Positions 1 through 10,881 of a stretch of 64,000 bases of DNA are shown in pieces. Source of the DNA: Marchantia polymorpha subsp. ruderalis. Its lineage: Eukaryota > Streptophyta > Marchantiopsida > Marchantiales > Marchantiaceae. Where the stretch lies: contig AP031356.1 in NCBI GenBank assembly GCA_037833965.1, forward strand, positions 15,088,501 to 15,152,500, in the 5' to 3' direction. Within the stretch, counting starts at the first letter, position 1; each line of letters starts with the position of its first letter. Position numbers and translations under genes: made by a program. The notes beneath the pieces were generated by a model. The model was not told the origin of the DNA. It worked only from the letters and a program-made list of their open reading frames with translations, and searched no databases.

Positions 1-66
1 GCTTTGGTACTAGTTTTCTAAAATTGTTTAAATTCTGCAAAAAAAAACAAAAAGTGTGTTACCACA
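1..66 (-). mobile_element. 5' tip of an A-family LTR (copy A3)
   Basis: Read on the minus strand, these bases match the first 66 bases of the A1 LTR at 49751, beginning TGTGGTAACACAC and continuing to the ACTAGTACC stretch, with about one length difference in a homopolymer. The LTR terminus is at 66. Bases 67 onward do not resemble the polypurine tract that precedes a 3' LTR, so this is the 5' LTR of a minus-strand element lying left of the window, or a solo LTR. Bases 67-71 (TGACG) would be the target-site duplication; its partner is outside the window. Confidence 0.85.
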
Positions 67-2457
67 TGACGAATTGCCATGTTGAGCCCTAGTCAAGCTT
101 TCGCATAGAGAAGTTCATTGTCTTGTTTTTTGTGTTCACTTGCTTTTTGCAATTGAACAGATATATATAAGGTATAATACATCGTCTAGCGACCAAACAT
201 TCCGTTTTAGAACTGGAAACTGCAATGAAAGCTATCTATAAGGCAGTGAGTGTAATGAAACTCAGAGGATATGAACGTTCAATTGACATATTTTGGTCCT
301 CACTTTTTTAGACTGTATCCATTCTACTGTATTTATACTAATCACCAGCTTCTACATCAGTTTCAAATGCAGATGCAAGAAACGAGAAAGAAAAGAACAA
401 ATGCAGAAGAGGCCGTTACAAGAGGGGGCACCACCTATGGACCCCAACAACATGTAGGTCACTTTTACTTTTTCTTTGCTACATGAGACGACCCCTCTCA
501 ACTATTCAGCAATTTTGTGCATAGTAGTTGCACCTAGTTGTAATTTAATTGGTCCTCTAAACTCCATGTCAAGACTGGCCTGATGGCAAGCCACTGCAAG
601 CTGCACCAGGAGGAACTGTATGGACTACTCGAGGACTTGCTAACCTCTAGTTTAGAAGCAAATTTGTTAACTTCTGAGAATATGCTCCTTATTCCATAAA
701 GTTGTTATGATTTGACTTCTATTTCTGTACTCATTTTCAACATATAATATTATGATATATGTTATAATATTACTATATTCTTGCGGGATGAAACGATGCA
801 AATCAATCAGTTGTGCAGTCCCCAGCGTCGCTTATGAGATAGTGGATGTTCATAAAAATAAATGACTGTTAGGAAGTTAATCAAGTGTTGTATTCGCGCA
901 GGGACACGACTAATCACGGAGTGAAAAGAAGACATAGTGAACCGGAAGGTTGACATTGTAGTTCTCTTTATGTTTATATGGAACTAGGACCTTCAGGCAA
1001 TCAGATCGAAGAGAATGTGAAGAGCAATATAAATCTGCCTGTCTATTATCCAAGATTATTCACGGTCATAATCATGGTTCTTAACACTTCAGTCTAGCAA
1101 TTAGTCAACCTCATATCATACAGACGTATGTGGCAATCCTGAAGTCGCATTTTTTGTTTCTGCTCAGTAAGAATTAGACATCTCAATTCAGGAGAGGTAC
1201 GTTTGATTTTTATTTAATGAGATAGATAAGAAAGATTGAATGCCCCTTCGAGCATTACATCAGTTGGATTCAGAAACTGTATGGTATCATACTTTGGGTT
1301 TCTTGTTGCAGAGCAAACCTTTGTTGGGAAATCTCGATGGGCTACAAGGGTCGCAAGCCTAGCAAGCCGAAGTCTCCCCCTACTCAATCTCCCGATTGTA
1401 ACCCACCTGCAGCTAAATCTTCCCCTCCTACTGTTGTCGTGAAATCTCCCCCTCCCCCTTCCCCTTTCTACTCACCTCAGACGCCACCACCTCCGGCTAA
1501 ATTGCCACCTCTTCCCGTGGTTGTGAAGTCCCCTCCTCCACCTGCGAAATCACCTGCTCCTCCCGTTGTGGCTAAATCACCACCACCTCCGGCAAAATCT
1601 CCTCCTCCTCCAGTGGTGGTCAATTCCCCTCCACCCCCCATGAAGTCTCCCACACCGCCATATACGTATTAGATCGGACTTGCTTTCGCGGGCTGTAAGC
1701 TGTTATCAAGACAACAGTTGTTGATGCTCCCAATGCCTCTTGAGGTTGCCAACATTAAGGAGAATATCATACCAGGACTTATTTTATCAGCATATATACG
1801 AGCTCTGCTGTGCGTTTGCAGAATGTAGGGAAGTATTAAATTCACTTTGCTTCGAGCGTGACTACGTTCCTGGCGAAGTCCAATTTTCGATGCTGTTATG
1901 CAAAATTGTTGAGCTCCTCACAGGATTGTAGAGGCGTTATCATAGGCAGATTCGTCGTTTAGTCTGCATATGATTCCGAAGAGTGAATGAGAACGTAAAT
2001 TGTGCTCACGTTTTCATTATCTAACCAAGTTCTGTATACAAACTCTAATATGTTTTAATTTTCAAATATTCTTACCAGCTTCTTAAAACCGAAGTAAACG
2101 GCGTGCTTTTACACTAAATGTCATCTGATTCAGCAGATACGCACATTCGAGTCTGCAATTTTATGTTGTCTTTCATCATCGTGGAGAATCAGTCTATCCT
2201 AGCCCAATTTAAAATAACATAAAGTTCTCTCGTCAAGAGCAAGGAATCAATCTGCAGCCCATCATGTTACAGTATGTGTTTGTTTAGCAACATGTATTCC
2301 CAAGTTACAGTCAAATCTACCTACATGTTTTCTCTAATATCTGTTTTTTTCACTTTTTCCCTGCTTCTAAATGTATCTCCTAAAGCTTCATACTGCAAAT
2401 CTTATTCCTACCTATTAGAACACACTTATAGATGAAAATATAAAAGACACGCTAGTG
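67..2457. other. AT-rich non-transposon flank
   Basis: This is the only stretch without retrotransposon similarity to the rest of the window. It is visibly more AT-rich than the LTRs. Apart from the proline-rich ORF at 1337-1672 I see no convincing coding sequence, RNA gene or element end in it. It ends abruptly at 2458, where A2 begins exactly at its pol stop codon. Confidence 0.6.
1337..1672 (+). CDS. Extensin-like proline-rich protein or terminal exon
   Basis: The 111-residue reading frame is rich in Pro, Lys, Ser and Val and repeats KSPPPP and AKSPPPP blocks separated by VVVK, VVAK or VVVN, ending in a Tyr-rich PPYTY tail before TAG. SPPPP repeats are the hallmark of plant extensin/HRGP cell-wall proteins, in which Pro is hydroxylated and glycosylated. 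No signal peptide follows the first Met, so this is more likely a 3' exon or a fragment than a complete secreted protein. A candidate intron lies just upstream: donor GAG/GTACGT at 1197 and pyrimidine-rich acceptor TTGTTGCAG ending at 1311. The frame stays open from 1312 through the Met. The gene may be relic or expressed; this cannot be told here. Confidence 0.45.
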   Translation: MGYKGRKPSKPKSPPTQSPDCNPPAAKSSPPTVVVKSPPPPSPFYSPQTPPPPAKLPPLPVVVKSPPPPAKSPAPPVVAKSPPPPAKSPPPPVVVNSPPPPMKSPTPPYTY

Positions 2458-2459
2458 AT

Positions 2460-5300
2460 TTACACGTGGTATTTCTTCAGACGCCATCCGTTCACGCGGG
2501 TGCCTAACCATTCTCCCGTGAGATCTGCGAGTTGGATGGATCCATTTGGAAAAACTTCTATCACCTTGTAAGGTCCCATCCACCTCAAGTGGAGCTTGCC
2601 TGGAAATCTAGCATGTCTGCTATCGTATAGCAGAGCCAAATCGCCCTTCTCCAGCAGTACTGGTTTGAGCCTTCGATCGTACTTCTCCTTCCGCCTGAGT
2701 TGTAATTGCTTTGTCCGATCTTCGGCCTCTTGACGTCTTTCCTCCAGTGCCATTACCTCTTGCAGTCGATATGCCTGACTTTCTTCCGCGTCCAGCCTTC
2801 TCTGATCTAAGGTCCTCTTGGTAGGTATCTCGAATTCGATGGGTAAGATCGGATGCTGCCCATAAACTAGGAAGTAAGGTGTTTGCCTGGTGGTGACTTT
2901 TTCTGCCGTTCTATATGCCCATAAGGCGGCCGGTAGCTTGGTGTCCCAGTCATGAGCATGGTTTACAGTTACCTTGAGGAGTATCTTACAGAGTAATCCA
3001 TTGGACTTCTCTGTCAGACCATTTGCCTTGGGGTTGTAAGGTGTAGTCTTTCGATGCTTAATCTGGAAGTGCCGCGTCAAACTCTCTATCACCTGATTCA
3101 GAAAGTGCGTCCCTCTGTCACTGACTATTTCTAGGGGGCACCCGTAGCGGGTGATGATTGATTCGAATAGGAACCGTGCTACTGCGGCTGCGTCATCGTG
3201 CCTTGTGGCTTCTGCCTCTACCATCTTGGTCGCATAGTCTGTTGCTACCAATATGTAGCGCCTGCGCGTGCCTTTAGTGACAGGTTGTATTGGTCCCACG
3301 AAGTCGATCCCCCATTTTTCAAATGGTGCCAATGGCATGATTGGTGTAAGAGGCCATCTCGTGGTCGGAGTCGGCCTTCCCGTTCTCTGGCAGCTGTCGC
3401 ATTTGCGAACGTAGTCGTGTACATCTTTGAACATCGTCGGCCACCAGTATCCTGCATTCACAATTTTGGTCACTGTGTTTCTGGTGGCGTAGTGACCACC
3501 AGCGTCTTCTGTGTGCATGGCTTTGACAACTCGCGGTACTTCAGACTCCTCTAGACATCTGCACAACCTCTCGTCTGCCATTTTCTTGAACAAGACCCCT
3601 TGTTGGAGCTGGTAAGGTCCCGCTTTATGAACGAAGACTGTGCGCTGCTCTGCATCCAATCCTTCCGGACATTGGAGTGTGAGCAGGAACCTGTATAAGT
3701 CCGCGTACCTGGACTCATGGCTGGCGGACAACTGAAAAAGTTGTTCGTCGGGAAAATCATCCACTACTTCCTCCTCTATGGGTTCGGTCCATAGTCGGGA
3801 GAGGTAGTCCGCGTTCTCATGGTGAACGCCTTTCCGTGTCTGTACAGTGTAGGTGAATTCCTGCAGCAGTAGTACCCACCTGGCAATTCGTCCGGACAGA
3901 TCCGCCTTCTTCACCAGGTGCTGTAAGGCGTAATGATCTACATGAAACACGAACTCATAGCAGATCAAATAATGTCGGAACTTCTTACAGGAGTACACCA
4001 TTCCCAACGCCTCCCTCTCAGTTGTCGTGTATTTCTTCTCTGCTGCTGACAACTGACGACTCGCGAAGTAAATCGGGTAGTCTTTCTTGTTGTCGTCCTT
4101 CTGACTGAGAACCACTCCGATTGCAAACGCCGACGTGTCTACATAGACATGGAAAGGTCTGTTCCAATCCGGACTTCTCAGAACCGGAGCAGTCGTGAGT
4201 TTGGCTTTGAGCGTTTCAAACGCCAGCTGTTGCTCTTTGCCCCACACATAGGGTTCCTCCTTCTTAAGCAGCTTCGTCAGATCGGCTGCCAAGATGGCAT
4301 ACATATTTATGAACCTTCTGTAATAACCTACATGGCCAAGGAAGGCCCTCAACTCACGCAGATTCGTTGGCGGCTGCAGTTCGAGAATAATCTTCACCTT
4401 CTCTACATCCACTGCAATGCCATCGGACGAAACTCGGTGCCCTAGCAGGATTCCGCTGGTCATGAAGAAGAAACATTTCTCAGGGTGTAAGGACAAGCTG
4501 CTCTCCCTACATCTGTCGAACGTTTGCCGAAGATGGTTAAGGTGCTCCGACCTCTTACCGAAGACACAAAAGTCGTCGATGAAAATTTCTAGGAACTTCC
4601 TCAGGTGCTCTTGGAAAATGTTTGTCATCATCCGCTGGAACGTCGCTGGCGCGTTGCACAGACCGAACGGCATCTTGTGATAAGCATAGGTTCCCCAGTC
4701 GGTCGTGAAGGTTGTTTTGTCCTTGTCCTGTTCCCTGATGGACACCTGGTTGTAGCCGGAGAATCCGTCTAGGAAACTGTAGCATTCATGCCCTGCTACA
4801 TGGTCTAAAATAGAGTCCGTGAAAGGAAGAGGGTGATGGTCCTTCCTCGTTGCTGCGTTCAGCTTTCGGAAGTCCTGGCACACCCGGATCTTACCCGTCA
4901 GTTTCTTGGGCACGATCACGATAGGCGACACCCACTCGCTACTGAGTACCGGGTAGATGATTCCTGCGCTCAGGTACTTATCGATTTCGTCCTTCACCAA
5001 TAATGAATATTTTGGGTTGAGCCTGTATTGGCGTTGGCGAACCGGAACTGCCTCGTCCAACAAGTCGATCCTGTGCTCTCCATACCTTGCAGGTATGCCT
5101 TTCATGTCTTCAATCTTCCATGCGAAGACATCCTCATACTGGCGAAGAAACGCCTGTACCCTGTTCAACTCTTCTCCTTGTACCTGGCTTGACACCTTCA
5201 AGCCTTTACCTGGACTGAGCTGCAGTTCGCAGCAATCACTCGGGTCAACAATCCCCTCTGTGTGACTGATCTCGCTTCTGCCCAGTCCGGCTGCTAGTTG
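2460..5300 (-). CDS. pol: A2 pol: reverse transcriptase, RNase H, integrase
   Basis: The frame is open from the base after the gag UAG (5301-5303) to TAA at 2460-2462 and is in the same frame as gag. There is no nearby ATG start, so expression is presumably by readthrough. From residue 1 at base 5201, it shows RT with FIDD at about 207-210, RNase H with Asp355, Glu395/397 and Asp422, the integrase zinc finger (His563, His570, Cys601, Cys604) and the D,D35E triad Asp633, Asp695, Glu731. The C-terminal region has the FPGKL..RW.GPY block typical of Athila-like integrases, and there is no chromodomain. It differs from A1 pol at about seven residues and has no internal stop, although the element around it is truncated. 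Confidence 0.92.
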   Translation of the reverse strand, partial: QLAAGLGRSEISHTEGIVDPSDCCELQLSPGKGLKVSSQVQGEELNRVQAFLRQYEDVFAWKIEDMKGIPARYGEHRIDLLDEAVPVRQRQYRLNPKYSLLVKDEIDKYLSAGIIYPVLSSEWVSPIVIVPKKLTGKIRVCQDFRKLNAATRKDHHPLPFTDSILDHVAGHECYSFLDGFSGYNQVSIREQDKDKTTFTTDWGTYAYHKMPFGLCNAPATFQRMMTNIFQEHLRKFLEIFIDDFCVFGKRSEHLNHLRQTFDRCRESSLSLHPEKCFFFMTSGILLGHRVSSDGIAVDVEKVKIILELQPPTNLRELRAFLGHVGYYRRFINMYAILAADLTKLLKKEEPYVWGKEQQLAFETLKAKLTTAPVLRSPDWNRPFHVYVDTSAFAIGVVLSQKDDNKKDYPIYFASRQLSAAEKKYTTTEREALGMVYSCKKFRHYLICYEFVFHVDHYALQHLVKKADLSGRIARWVLLLQEFTYTVQTRKGVHHENADYLSRLWTEPIEEEVVDDFPDEQLFQLSASHESRYADLYRFLLTLQCPEGLDAEQRTVFVHKAGPYQLQQGVLFKKMADERLCRCLEESEVPRVVKAMHTEDAGGHYATRNTVTKIVNAGYWWPTMFKDVHDYVRKCDSCQRTGRPTPTTRWPLTPIMPLAPFEKWGIDFVGPIQPVTKGTRRRYILVATDYATKMVEAEATRHDDAAAVARFLFESIITRYGCPLEIVSDRGTHFLNQVIESLTRHFQIKHRKTTPYNPKANGLTEKSNGLLCKILLKVTVNHAHDWDTKLPAALWAYRTAEKVTTRQTPYFLVYGQHPILPIEFEIPTKRTLDQRRLDAEESQAYRLQEVMALEERRQEAEDRTKQLQLRRKEKYDRRLKPVLLEKGDLALLYDSRHARFPGKLHLRWMGPYKVIEVFPNGSIQLADLTGEWLGTRVNGWRLKKYHV

Positions 5301-5303
5301 CTA
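5295..5303 (-). promoter_or_regulatory. UAG-CAACUA readthrough context (A2)
   Basis: On the minus strand the gag stop is TAG followed directly by CAACTA, and the pol frame continues in phase. This matches the UAG-CARYYA type of leaky stop known from tobamoviruses. The same nine bases occur in A1 at 57531-57539. Confidence 0.7.
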
Positions 5304-7430
5304 TTCCTCATCCGGATACACCTCGTCTCCTTCCTCCTCAATGGAGCAGCAAGTGACGTAGCCCACAAAGTCCTCCGACGTTTCGGTCTCTGAAGTGCAT
5401 GATGAGCTGGTCTCCCCTCCGGTTGTGTAACCGGAGGTGGTGGAAGGTGTTTCGCCCTCATGGGGTACCTTGGTCCACGGTACGGTAATGACAGTCGGAG
5501 GGTCAGCAGGGCTACGGAACTGTAATCTCTTCCTACTCCAGTCACACCTTGCTTTGGCATCGTATAGCCAAGGTCTGCCAAGCAGCACATCATAACCTTT
5601 CTTCATCAGAGGTTGCAGTATTATGTAGGACAGTTGAAAGTCCACTCCTCCAATGTTGGTTCTCACATTGCTCAACATTCCTAGTGGCATTCTGCGTGTT
5701 TGATCGGCCAGTCGCAATACTCGGGATGTAGGCTCGAAGGTCTGGAACCCCAAGGAGTTCGCTGTCTCCTCGGTCATGATATTCACGCCCGAGCCGGAGT
5801 CCACTGGTACCTTCTGAATGACGCAGCCTCCGATCTCTACTTCGATCTCTGGAGGTCCCAGGTCTCCTCCTTCCACTCTGTACACAGCCGGAAGTTTCTC
5901 TTTTCGGGGTTTGCGTGGTCGGCGCAACGAAAGCATCAGCATCCTCCTGTACGTCTTATTGTCTTCCAACAACTGGTGGAAGGAAATATTTGCCCTCTGG
6001 CTCCCCATGTCTTTCACTATGTCGTAGGGAGTGTTGGAAGTCACGGCCGGAAGTTTCCCTGTACTCGCGGTCGGAAGGGGTGTAGGGGGCCTAACTGCCT
6101 TCCGGTCGTCGGATGTCATTCCGGCGCCCAGTGCTTCCTTGATGAGGTGACTCACCTCATCTTTGATGTCCGGAAGGTAATCTCGAGTCCGGAACTCTTC
6201 CGAATACCTGTTCGCCTTTTCTGAGTTCTGCTCCGGCTGGGTGTTTCTCATAACCGGAGGTGTACTTGGCGTTCTCCTTTGGCCTTCTCTAACTTCTTTA
6301 GACTTCCTCCTTTCTTCCCTACGCTCGAGGCGGCGAGTGTCCTCGTGGCCTTCTCCTTTCCTCTTCGAACTTCGGGTTTCTACCCGACCGCACATTACTT
6401 CTTCCTCTGGCCATACTTCGTCTCCTTCAGCTGGGTCCAGACTCAGTTCTACCTGGTTGACTTGCACTTCTTCCTTGCCAGGTGTTGATACGAAACGCAC
6501 GGCTGGCCTAGGGAGTTGGGGCTGGTCACATTCGGCTGCTGTATGTCCAGACTTTTTGCAATTGCTGCACAACGATGCATACCCCATTGGCTTCCTCGGG
6601 TGGGGACAGCTTGGCGCGTAATGCCCCATGTCTCCGCAGTTGTAGCAACCATCGAATTGTGGTCGAGGTCGGTTGTGATTGCCTGGAGGTGCCATGCGTC
6701 TTGGTGGGAGTGTACCCGCCATTTCCCTCGGAACAAAGCGCGGTATGTGCACCGGTGGGTTCGGAGTTGTAGCTGGAGCTGTCTGTACCGAGTAGGCGGT
6801 GTCCTCAACCTGCTCAGCATAATACATAGGTGGCTCAGCATAATACATGGGGTTCTCCCACTGTGGTGCCCATTCGACCGCATTCACTGGGTAAGATGGC
6901 CGCGCGGACATGCACTCCGTGTTGGCATGTCCCACCTGTCCGCACGTAGTACACCAGAGATTCGCTCGTTGTCTCGCAGGTGATTTACGTCGGTCTTGGC
7001 CTCCCACTACATGAACTTTCAGGTCCGCAAAATTCTTCACCAGGTTGTCTACCTTGGCGGCGATGTCCCCTTGAGTCTTCACTGGGATTCCCTTACCTCG
7101 ATCCTTCTTCTTGATCGCACTGCGTTTCTTCTTCCGTCTTTCTTCTTCTGAAGATGACGAGTCCTCTTCCTCTTCCGAGGAAGAACTTGATTCGGAGGAG
7201 CTTGATTCTTCTGTCGAGGAAGGCGAGTTCCTTCTCTTCCGACGTCCGCCTTGCGACTTCTTCTTCGTCGACCGTCGGTCGCGTCTTCGAGTGTCAAGGG
7301 TTGACGTCTCAAAGGTCTCCGCGGAAGCTATCACATCTTGGATTGTGTCAGTCTTGCCTCTCCTACAGAAGGTCTCCATTTCTCTTGAGAGCCCTGTCAC
7401 ATACCAATCCACTGCCTGTTGTACCGAATA
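5301..7430 (-). pseudogene. gag: A2 gag-protease, N-terminus deleted
   Basis: This corresponds to A1 gag from about residue 234 (the YSVQQ segment) to the stop. It keeps the Ser/Glu-rich acidic run, three CCHC zinc knuckles (C-x2-C-x4-H-x4-C) and the aspartic protease with its DSG active site and LGRPWL segment. The first part of gag is gone. The open frame continues upstream to 7568, but its first 46 codons are translated LTR sequence joined by the deletion, with a short ATT filler at the join. Any product would lack the capsid-forming N-terminal half, so I treat it as a pseudogene. Confidence 0.85.
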
Positions 7431-7755
7431 CGAATAGGGGAAACTTCCCGTAGGAGTACAATCAGGATATGTCACTCGAAGGAGTAAGGGGGAACTGTTC
7501 AAGTATCTAACTCGCAGCCGGCTCTGAGCATCAGAAATCATCCGCAGGTGCAGATCCGCACTACTCAAGTCTCTAACCGGGTACTAGCTCTGAACATTCA
7601 GCCGAAGGCCTTCAACTACAACATACGGTAACTTCGCTATGCTGCAGCTTCTCTACGTGGTGCCAGGACCAAAATGCACAAACACGCCAAGAAAGTGAGT
7701 TCCTGATCTGCACTTCCGAAACTGGAAGAGTCCCAAGGCAAAACGCCTTGATCTA

Positions 7756-7763
7756 CTTTATAC
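7756..7763 (-). promoter_or_regulatory. TATA box of A2 LTR
   Basis: TATAAAGT on the minus strand lies 32 bases downstream of the U3 ORF stop, at the same place as in A1. The following GATCAAGGCGTT..GCCTTGG stretch is conserved with A1 and D. Confidence 0.6.
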
Positions 7764-7795
7764 CCTCAAAAGATCCTAACTAGCACTACGCTATC

Positions 7796-10351
7796 CTATC
7801 TACTACTCGCAGCATCTGCGCGACACCAAACTACTCTACTGCACTCGGCTGATCCGGTGCTGCGCCTCCTGCGCGCCGGACTGCTCCGCTTACTGTCTCT
7901 ACCTTGCCAGTCTTCTGACCGGCTGCGTAACCCCAGGCGTCGGAGCGCTGTGGTGACTTCCGACTGTAAGTGCGCCATAGTGTCGCGCGCACTCAACAAG
8001 AAGGTTTCTAATTTTCTCGCCACTCGCCGCCGACTCCGACTGTCACCCTCCGTCAATGCCGCCGCCCGAAGCTCGAACTCCCTGAGTGTGATCCTCTCTT
8101 GAGCTGCCACCTCCCAATGGGCGTATCCTTTTAGACAACGAGTCACCTGTGTCGCCAACTCTCCTCGCGCCCTGCAGCTGCTCTCCACCTCTGCCAGCTG
8201 CATTTTTGCTTCCGCACGTTGTGCCCTCAAATCCGAGCACTCGGATTGCAAGTTGCGCAACAACTCCTCATCCTCCTTGCGGGCTCTTTGACTTTCTTCT
8301 AAGGCGCGCGTCTGGCGCGTAAGCTCGGCTGCTAGGACTTGGTTTTGTCTCCGCTCCTCCTGCAATTCCGACTCGATCTTTGCCCGTATTAGCTCGGCAT
8401 CCGCCTGACTTTTCGTCGCCGCATCCTCCCTCTGCTGCTGCAAGGCTTGGTATAGCTTCTGTGTGACCGCCAGGTGTTGTTGGAGGGCGGTGTTCCTATC
8501 CACATATACTCCGCACCTAGAGGCCCACTTTGCCACCTTGCTCCTTGTCCTTCGCTTGATAGTCTCCACATAAGACTGCGGTTTTAAAGCACTTGCGTAT
8601 TTGGATGTCTTGCGATCCAGATATCGCAGGAGTGGAACTATCTGCTCGCACAGCACCCCTGTTGGCGTTTTCTGTACCGAATCCGCTTCCTGCTCTTCCG
8701 AGCTCGTCTCATCCTCAGTCTCGAGGATTTCAGTCGCCACCGAATCCCTTGGCGACTCCCTGGAACTGTGGCGCGCAGCAGCTTCCGCTGCGACTGCTGC
8801 TCCATTGCCTGCTAAAATATCCAGGGCAGTGGGAGACCCCACTGCTTGAGCCCCTGTTCCGGCTCGATCTTCAGTTTGTGAAGGGGTCGACGCCGCAGTG
8901 ACTTTTGTCACTCTTGCACCGCCCGCTTCTGCTGCTTGTCCTTCCGGCGCAATCTGCGCGGAAGGTGTCCTTGCTGAAGGTGCGTCCGCCGAAGGCGTCC
9001 GCACACTGGTCGTTGGCCCCATCCGTCTCGCAGTTGGCGAATCCGGCCGACTCTCTGTTGTCCGACTCGCAGTCGGCCGACCAGCAGTTGTCCGACTGGG
9101 AGTCGGATACACCCTGCGCGTCTTGACTCCACTTGGCCTGCTTGCTGGTGGCGTTTTCCCAGAACTGCCTTCCGCCGAAGACGACCCTCTGAGGGTTGTT
9201 GGCTCGTCAGCCAAACTCTCTTCTGCTTCCAGCCTGCTGTCCGGTTCAACGCGCCGTTCAGTTGGCCTTCCTTCCGCTTGTCGGTCTTCAGTCATCCGAC
9301 TCGCAGTCGGCCGACTGTCAGTCCGTCCATCTCCTCCCGAAGGCCGTGGTGCCTTCTGTGCAGAGGTATCTGCCGTCTTCCCTAGAATCTGAGCGATTAT
9401 CTCCTCTTGTGTGAGATTCCGCCGGGTCGGAGTTCGCCCGGTCTCCTCAGTACCAGTTGGCATTTTGCGTGCCCTCTGTTTTGGTCACCTGTGAGGCTCG
9501 GGGGTGGGCCGACCACGAGTCGGCGCAGCTGGCACTTCCGGCTGCCTATCCTCAGGTCTCTCATCCCACTTCCGCTTTCGCGGAATGCGCTCACTTCGAC
9601 GTTCTTCTGCTGCTCTTGCTGGAGCCGGAGCCGGAGGCGTACTGGTAGGTTCCTCGTCCGGATCCGTGTCTACTTCGGCCTCCCTCGAATATCTACCTGG
9701 ATAGTTCCGGGTCAGCTGCGGAAACCGTGTTTTCTCAGCATTTGTCAAACATCCCATCGCCCAATAAAACACGATCAAGTAAGGCGAGAGATGGTTGAGG
9801 GTTCCTCCTTTCTCTTCTTGCGCATGTTGGCGCGTCACCTTCCACAGGAGCCGTGCCCAATGCACTGGAGCTCCTGACAACACTAGCTCCACAAATTCTA
9901 CCTGCCAACCATGCATGTAAGCGGTCTTGGTCGGCTGCAATATCTGCAGCAATGCAGTCGCGACATTTCTCCGCAATCGATCTTTGTAATCCCGTGTCCG
10001 GAAACCGTTCTTGGGATGCCTGGCAACTTTGAAGAGCTCATTGTAAGAGACTTCTTCCTCCTGGGACACCTTCACGCTATCGGCCTCGAAGAGGAGATCC
10101 CCTTCCTCGCCGGCACACCTGCCCAACACCTGCGCCCAGTTGCAAATGTCCCATCTCTCTGGGTGTGGGCGGAATCCGCGAGAGGGCTTGTGTCTCTCCT
10201 GCAGATACTCGCGCACCATCTCCGGACATGTCCAGTTCCACCCCCATAGGAGAAAATCGAGCTTCAGCCTCAGCAGCACATCTTGAAATGCGCGTAGACC
10301 GATCTGCGGCACCCTGAGTGGAGACACTCGCAGCTGGGGAACCTTCGACAT
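7796..10351 (-). pseudogene. A2 U3-encoded ORF, one nonsense mutation
   Basis: This is a near-identical homologue of the 851-codon A1 U3 ORF. It starts with ATG at 10351 in the same AACGCA-ATG context. The frame is interrupted once, by TGA at 9485-9487, where A1 has CGA (Arg290), a C-to-T change at a CpG. After the stop the same frame runs on without a break to the normal end at 7796. The N-terminal domain, the RIPRKRKW basic motif, the SPTALDILA motif, the coiled coil and the basic tail are all preserved. In A2 the frame also stays open for 96 codons upstream of this ATG, but A1 has a TGA there, so I keep this start. Confidence 0.85.
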
Positions 10352-10637
10352 TGCGTTGCCTGCACACACAAACGTTCTCCCTTTCGCTCGCTCTCTCACA
10401 ATCGCCACTGCGCGTCGGCCGCTCAAGCACTGACTGCTCACTCTCTCTGCGCTCAAGCTCAAGATCGCTACTCGCAATTCTCTCCAAGGTCTGCCAAGAT
10501 CCTTGCGCAACTCGTCTCCGCACTCTCTACTCTCACTGCAGGTCGCTCCGCTCTTGCGCGTAATCTTGGAAACTGGAAATCGCAAAATCAAGAATGAGAG
10601 AATGAGACTGGAGCGCAGTCTTATCTTCTCCGATTTC

Positions 10638-10656
10638 AAGAACGTCCAACGTTCTT
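10638..10656. repeat. Inverted repeat AAGAACGT/ACGTTCTT (A2 LTR)
   Basis: Perfect 8-bp arms around a 3-base centre in the LTR upstream of the U3 ORF, conserved at A1 50805-50823. It is a candidate protein-binding site or hairpin. Confidence 0.5.
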
Positions 10657-10881
10657 ACTGGTTACAACGTACGCAGCCGGCTATACGGCTTAACGGTTCG
10701 CCCTTTGCATGCGCGAATTCACGTCTCCGCACTGCGCGCATTCGCATGCGTAAATGTTGAATTCTCCCGCCGCCGCCACCTTCCGGACTCGAGTCCGCTG
10801 CTAAGGTATACGTCGGCCCTGTTGTCTTTTCCTAACCCGTCCCTCACCGGAGGCGTGTCGCCGCTGGTGCGTTCATTATCC

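Larger units (their letters stand above)
2458..10880 (-). mobile_element. A2: truncated A-family Ty3/gypsy element
   Basis: This minus-strand copy is colinear with A1 over pol, gag-protease and the LTR, at about 99% protein identity in pol. Both ends are cut. On the left it stops at the pol stop codon, with no PPT and no 3' LTR. On the right the first 830 or so bases of the 5' LTR are missing, and it abuts the B integrase fragment at about 10881, with CC shared at the join. Internally, a deletion equal to A1 54023-55401 (1,379 bp) fuses LTR to gag, removing the U5 end, PBS and about the first 230 gag codons. Without PBS and complete LTRs it cannot transpose by itself. Confidence 0.9.
7434..10880 (-). 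repeat. A2 5' LTR remnant
   Basis: This matches A1 5' LTR from about 50582 to 54022 in reverse orientation. It contains the U3 ORF, the TATA box and part of R/U5. The 5' tip and the last 600 or so bases of U5 are missing. It retains the AAGAACGT-TGG-ACGTTCTT inverted repeat of the A family. Confidence 0.9.

Noticed and set aside
271..486. 71-codon ORF in the left flank, and a similar one at 1740-1931
   Set aside because: No domain, composition bias or splice context supports coding; they are expected by chance in AT-rich sequence.
5549..6621. ORFs antisense to gag in A2 (and the same in A1)
   Set aside because: They mirror the codon pattern of the real gag strand, resemble no protein I know, and A1 and A2 are too similar for their conservation to mean anything.
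9407..9877. ORFs antisense to the U3 ORF
   Set aside because: They are shadows of the GC-rich coding strand. The sense frame has the domain pattern conserved across families.
10705..10881. N-terminal part of the open frame leading into the B integrase fragment
   Set aside because: This stretch is antisense A2 LTR sequence that happens to be open; integrase homology starts only at 10882.
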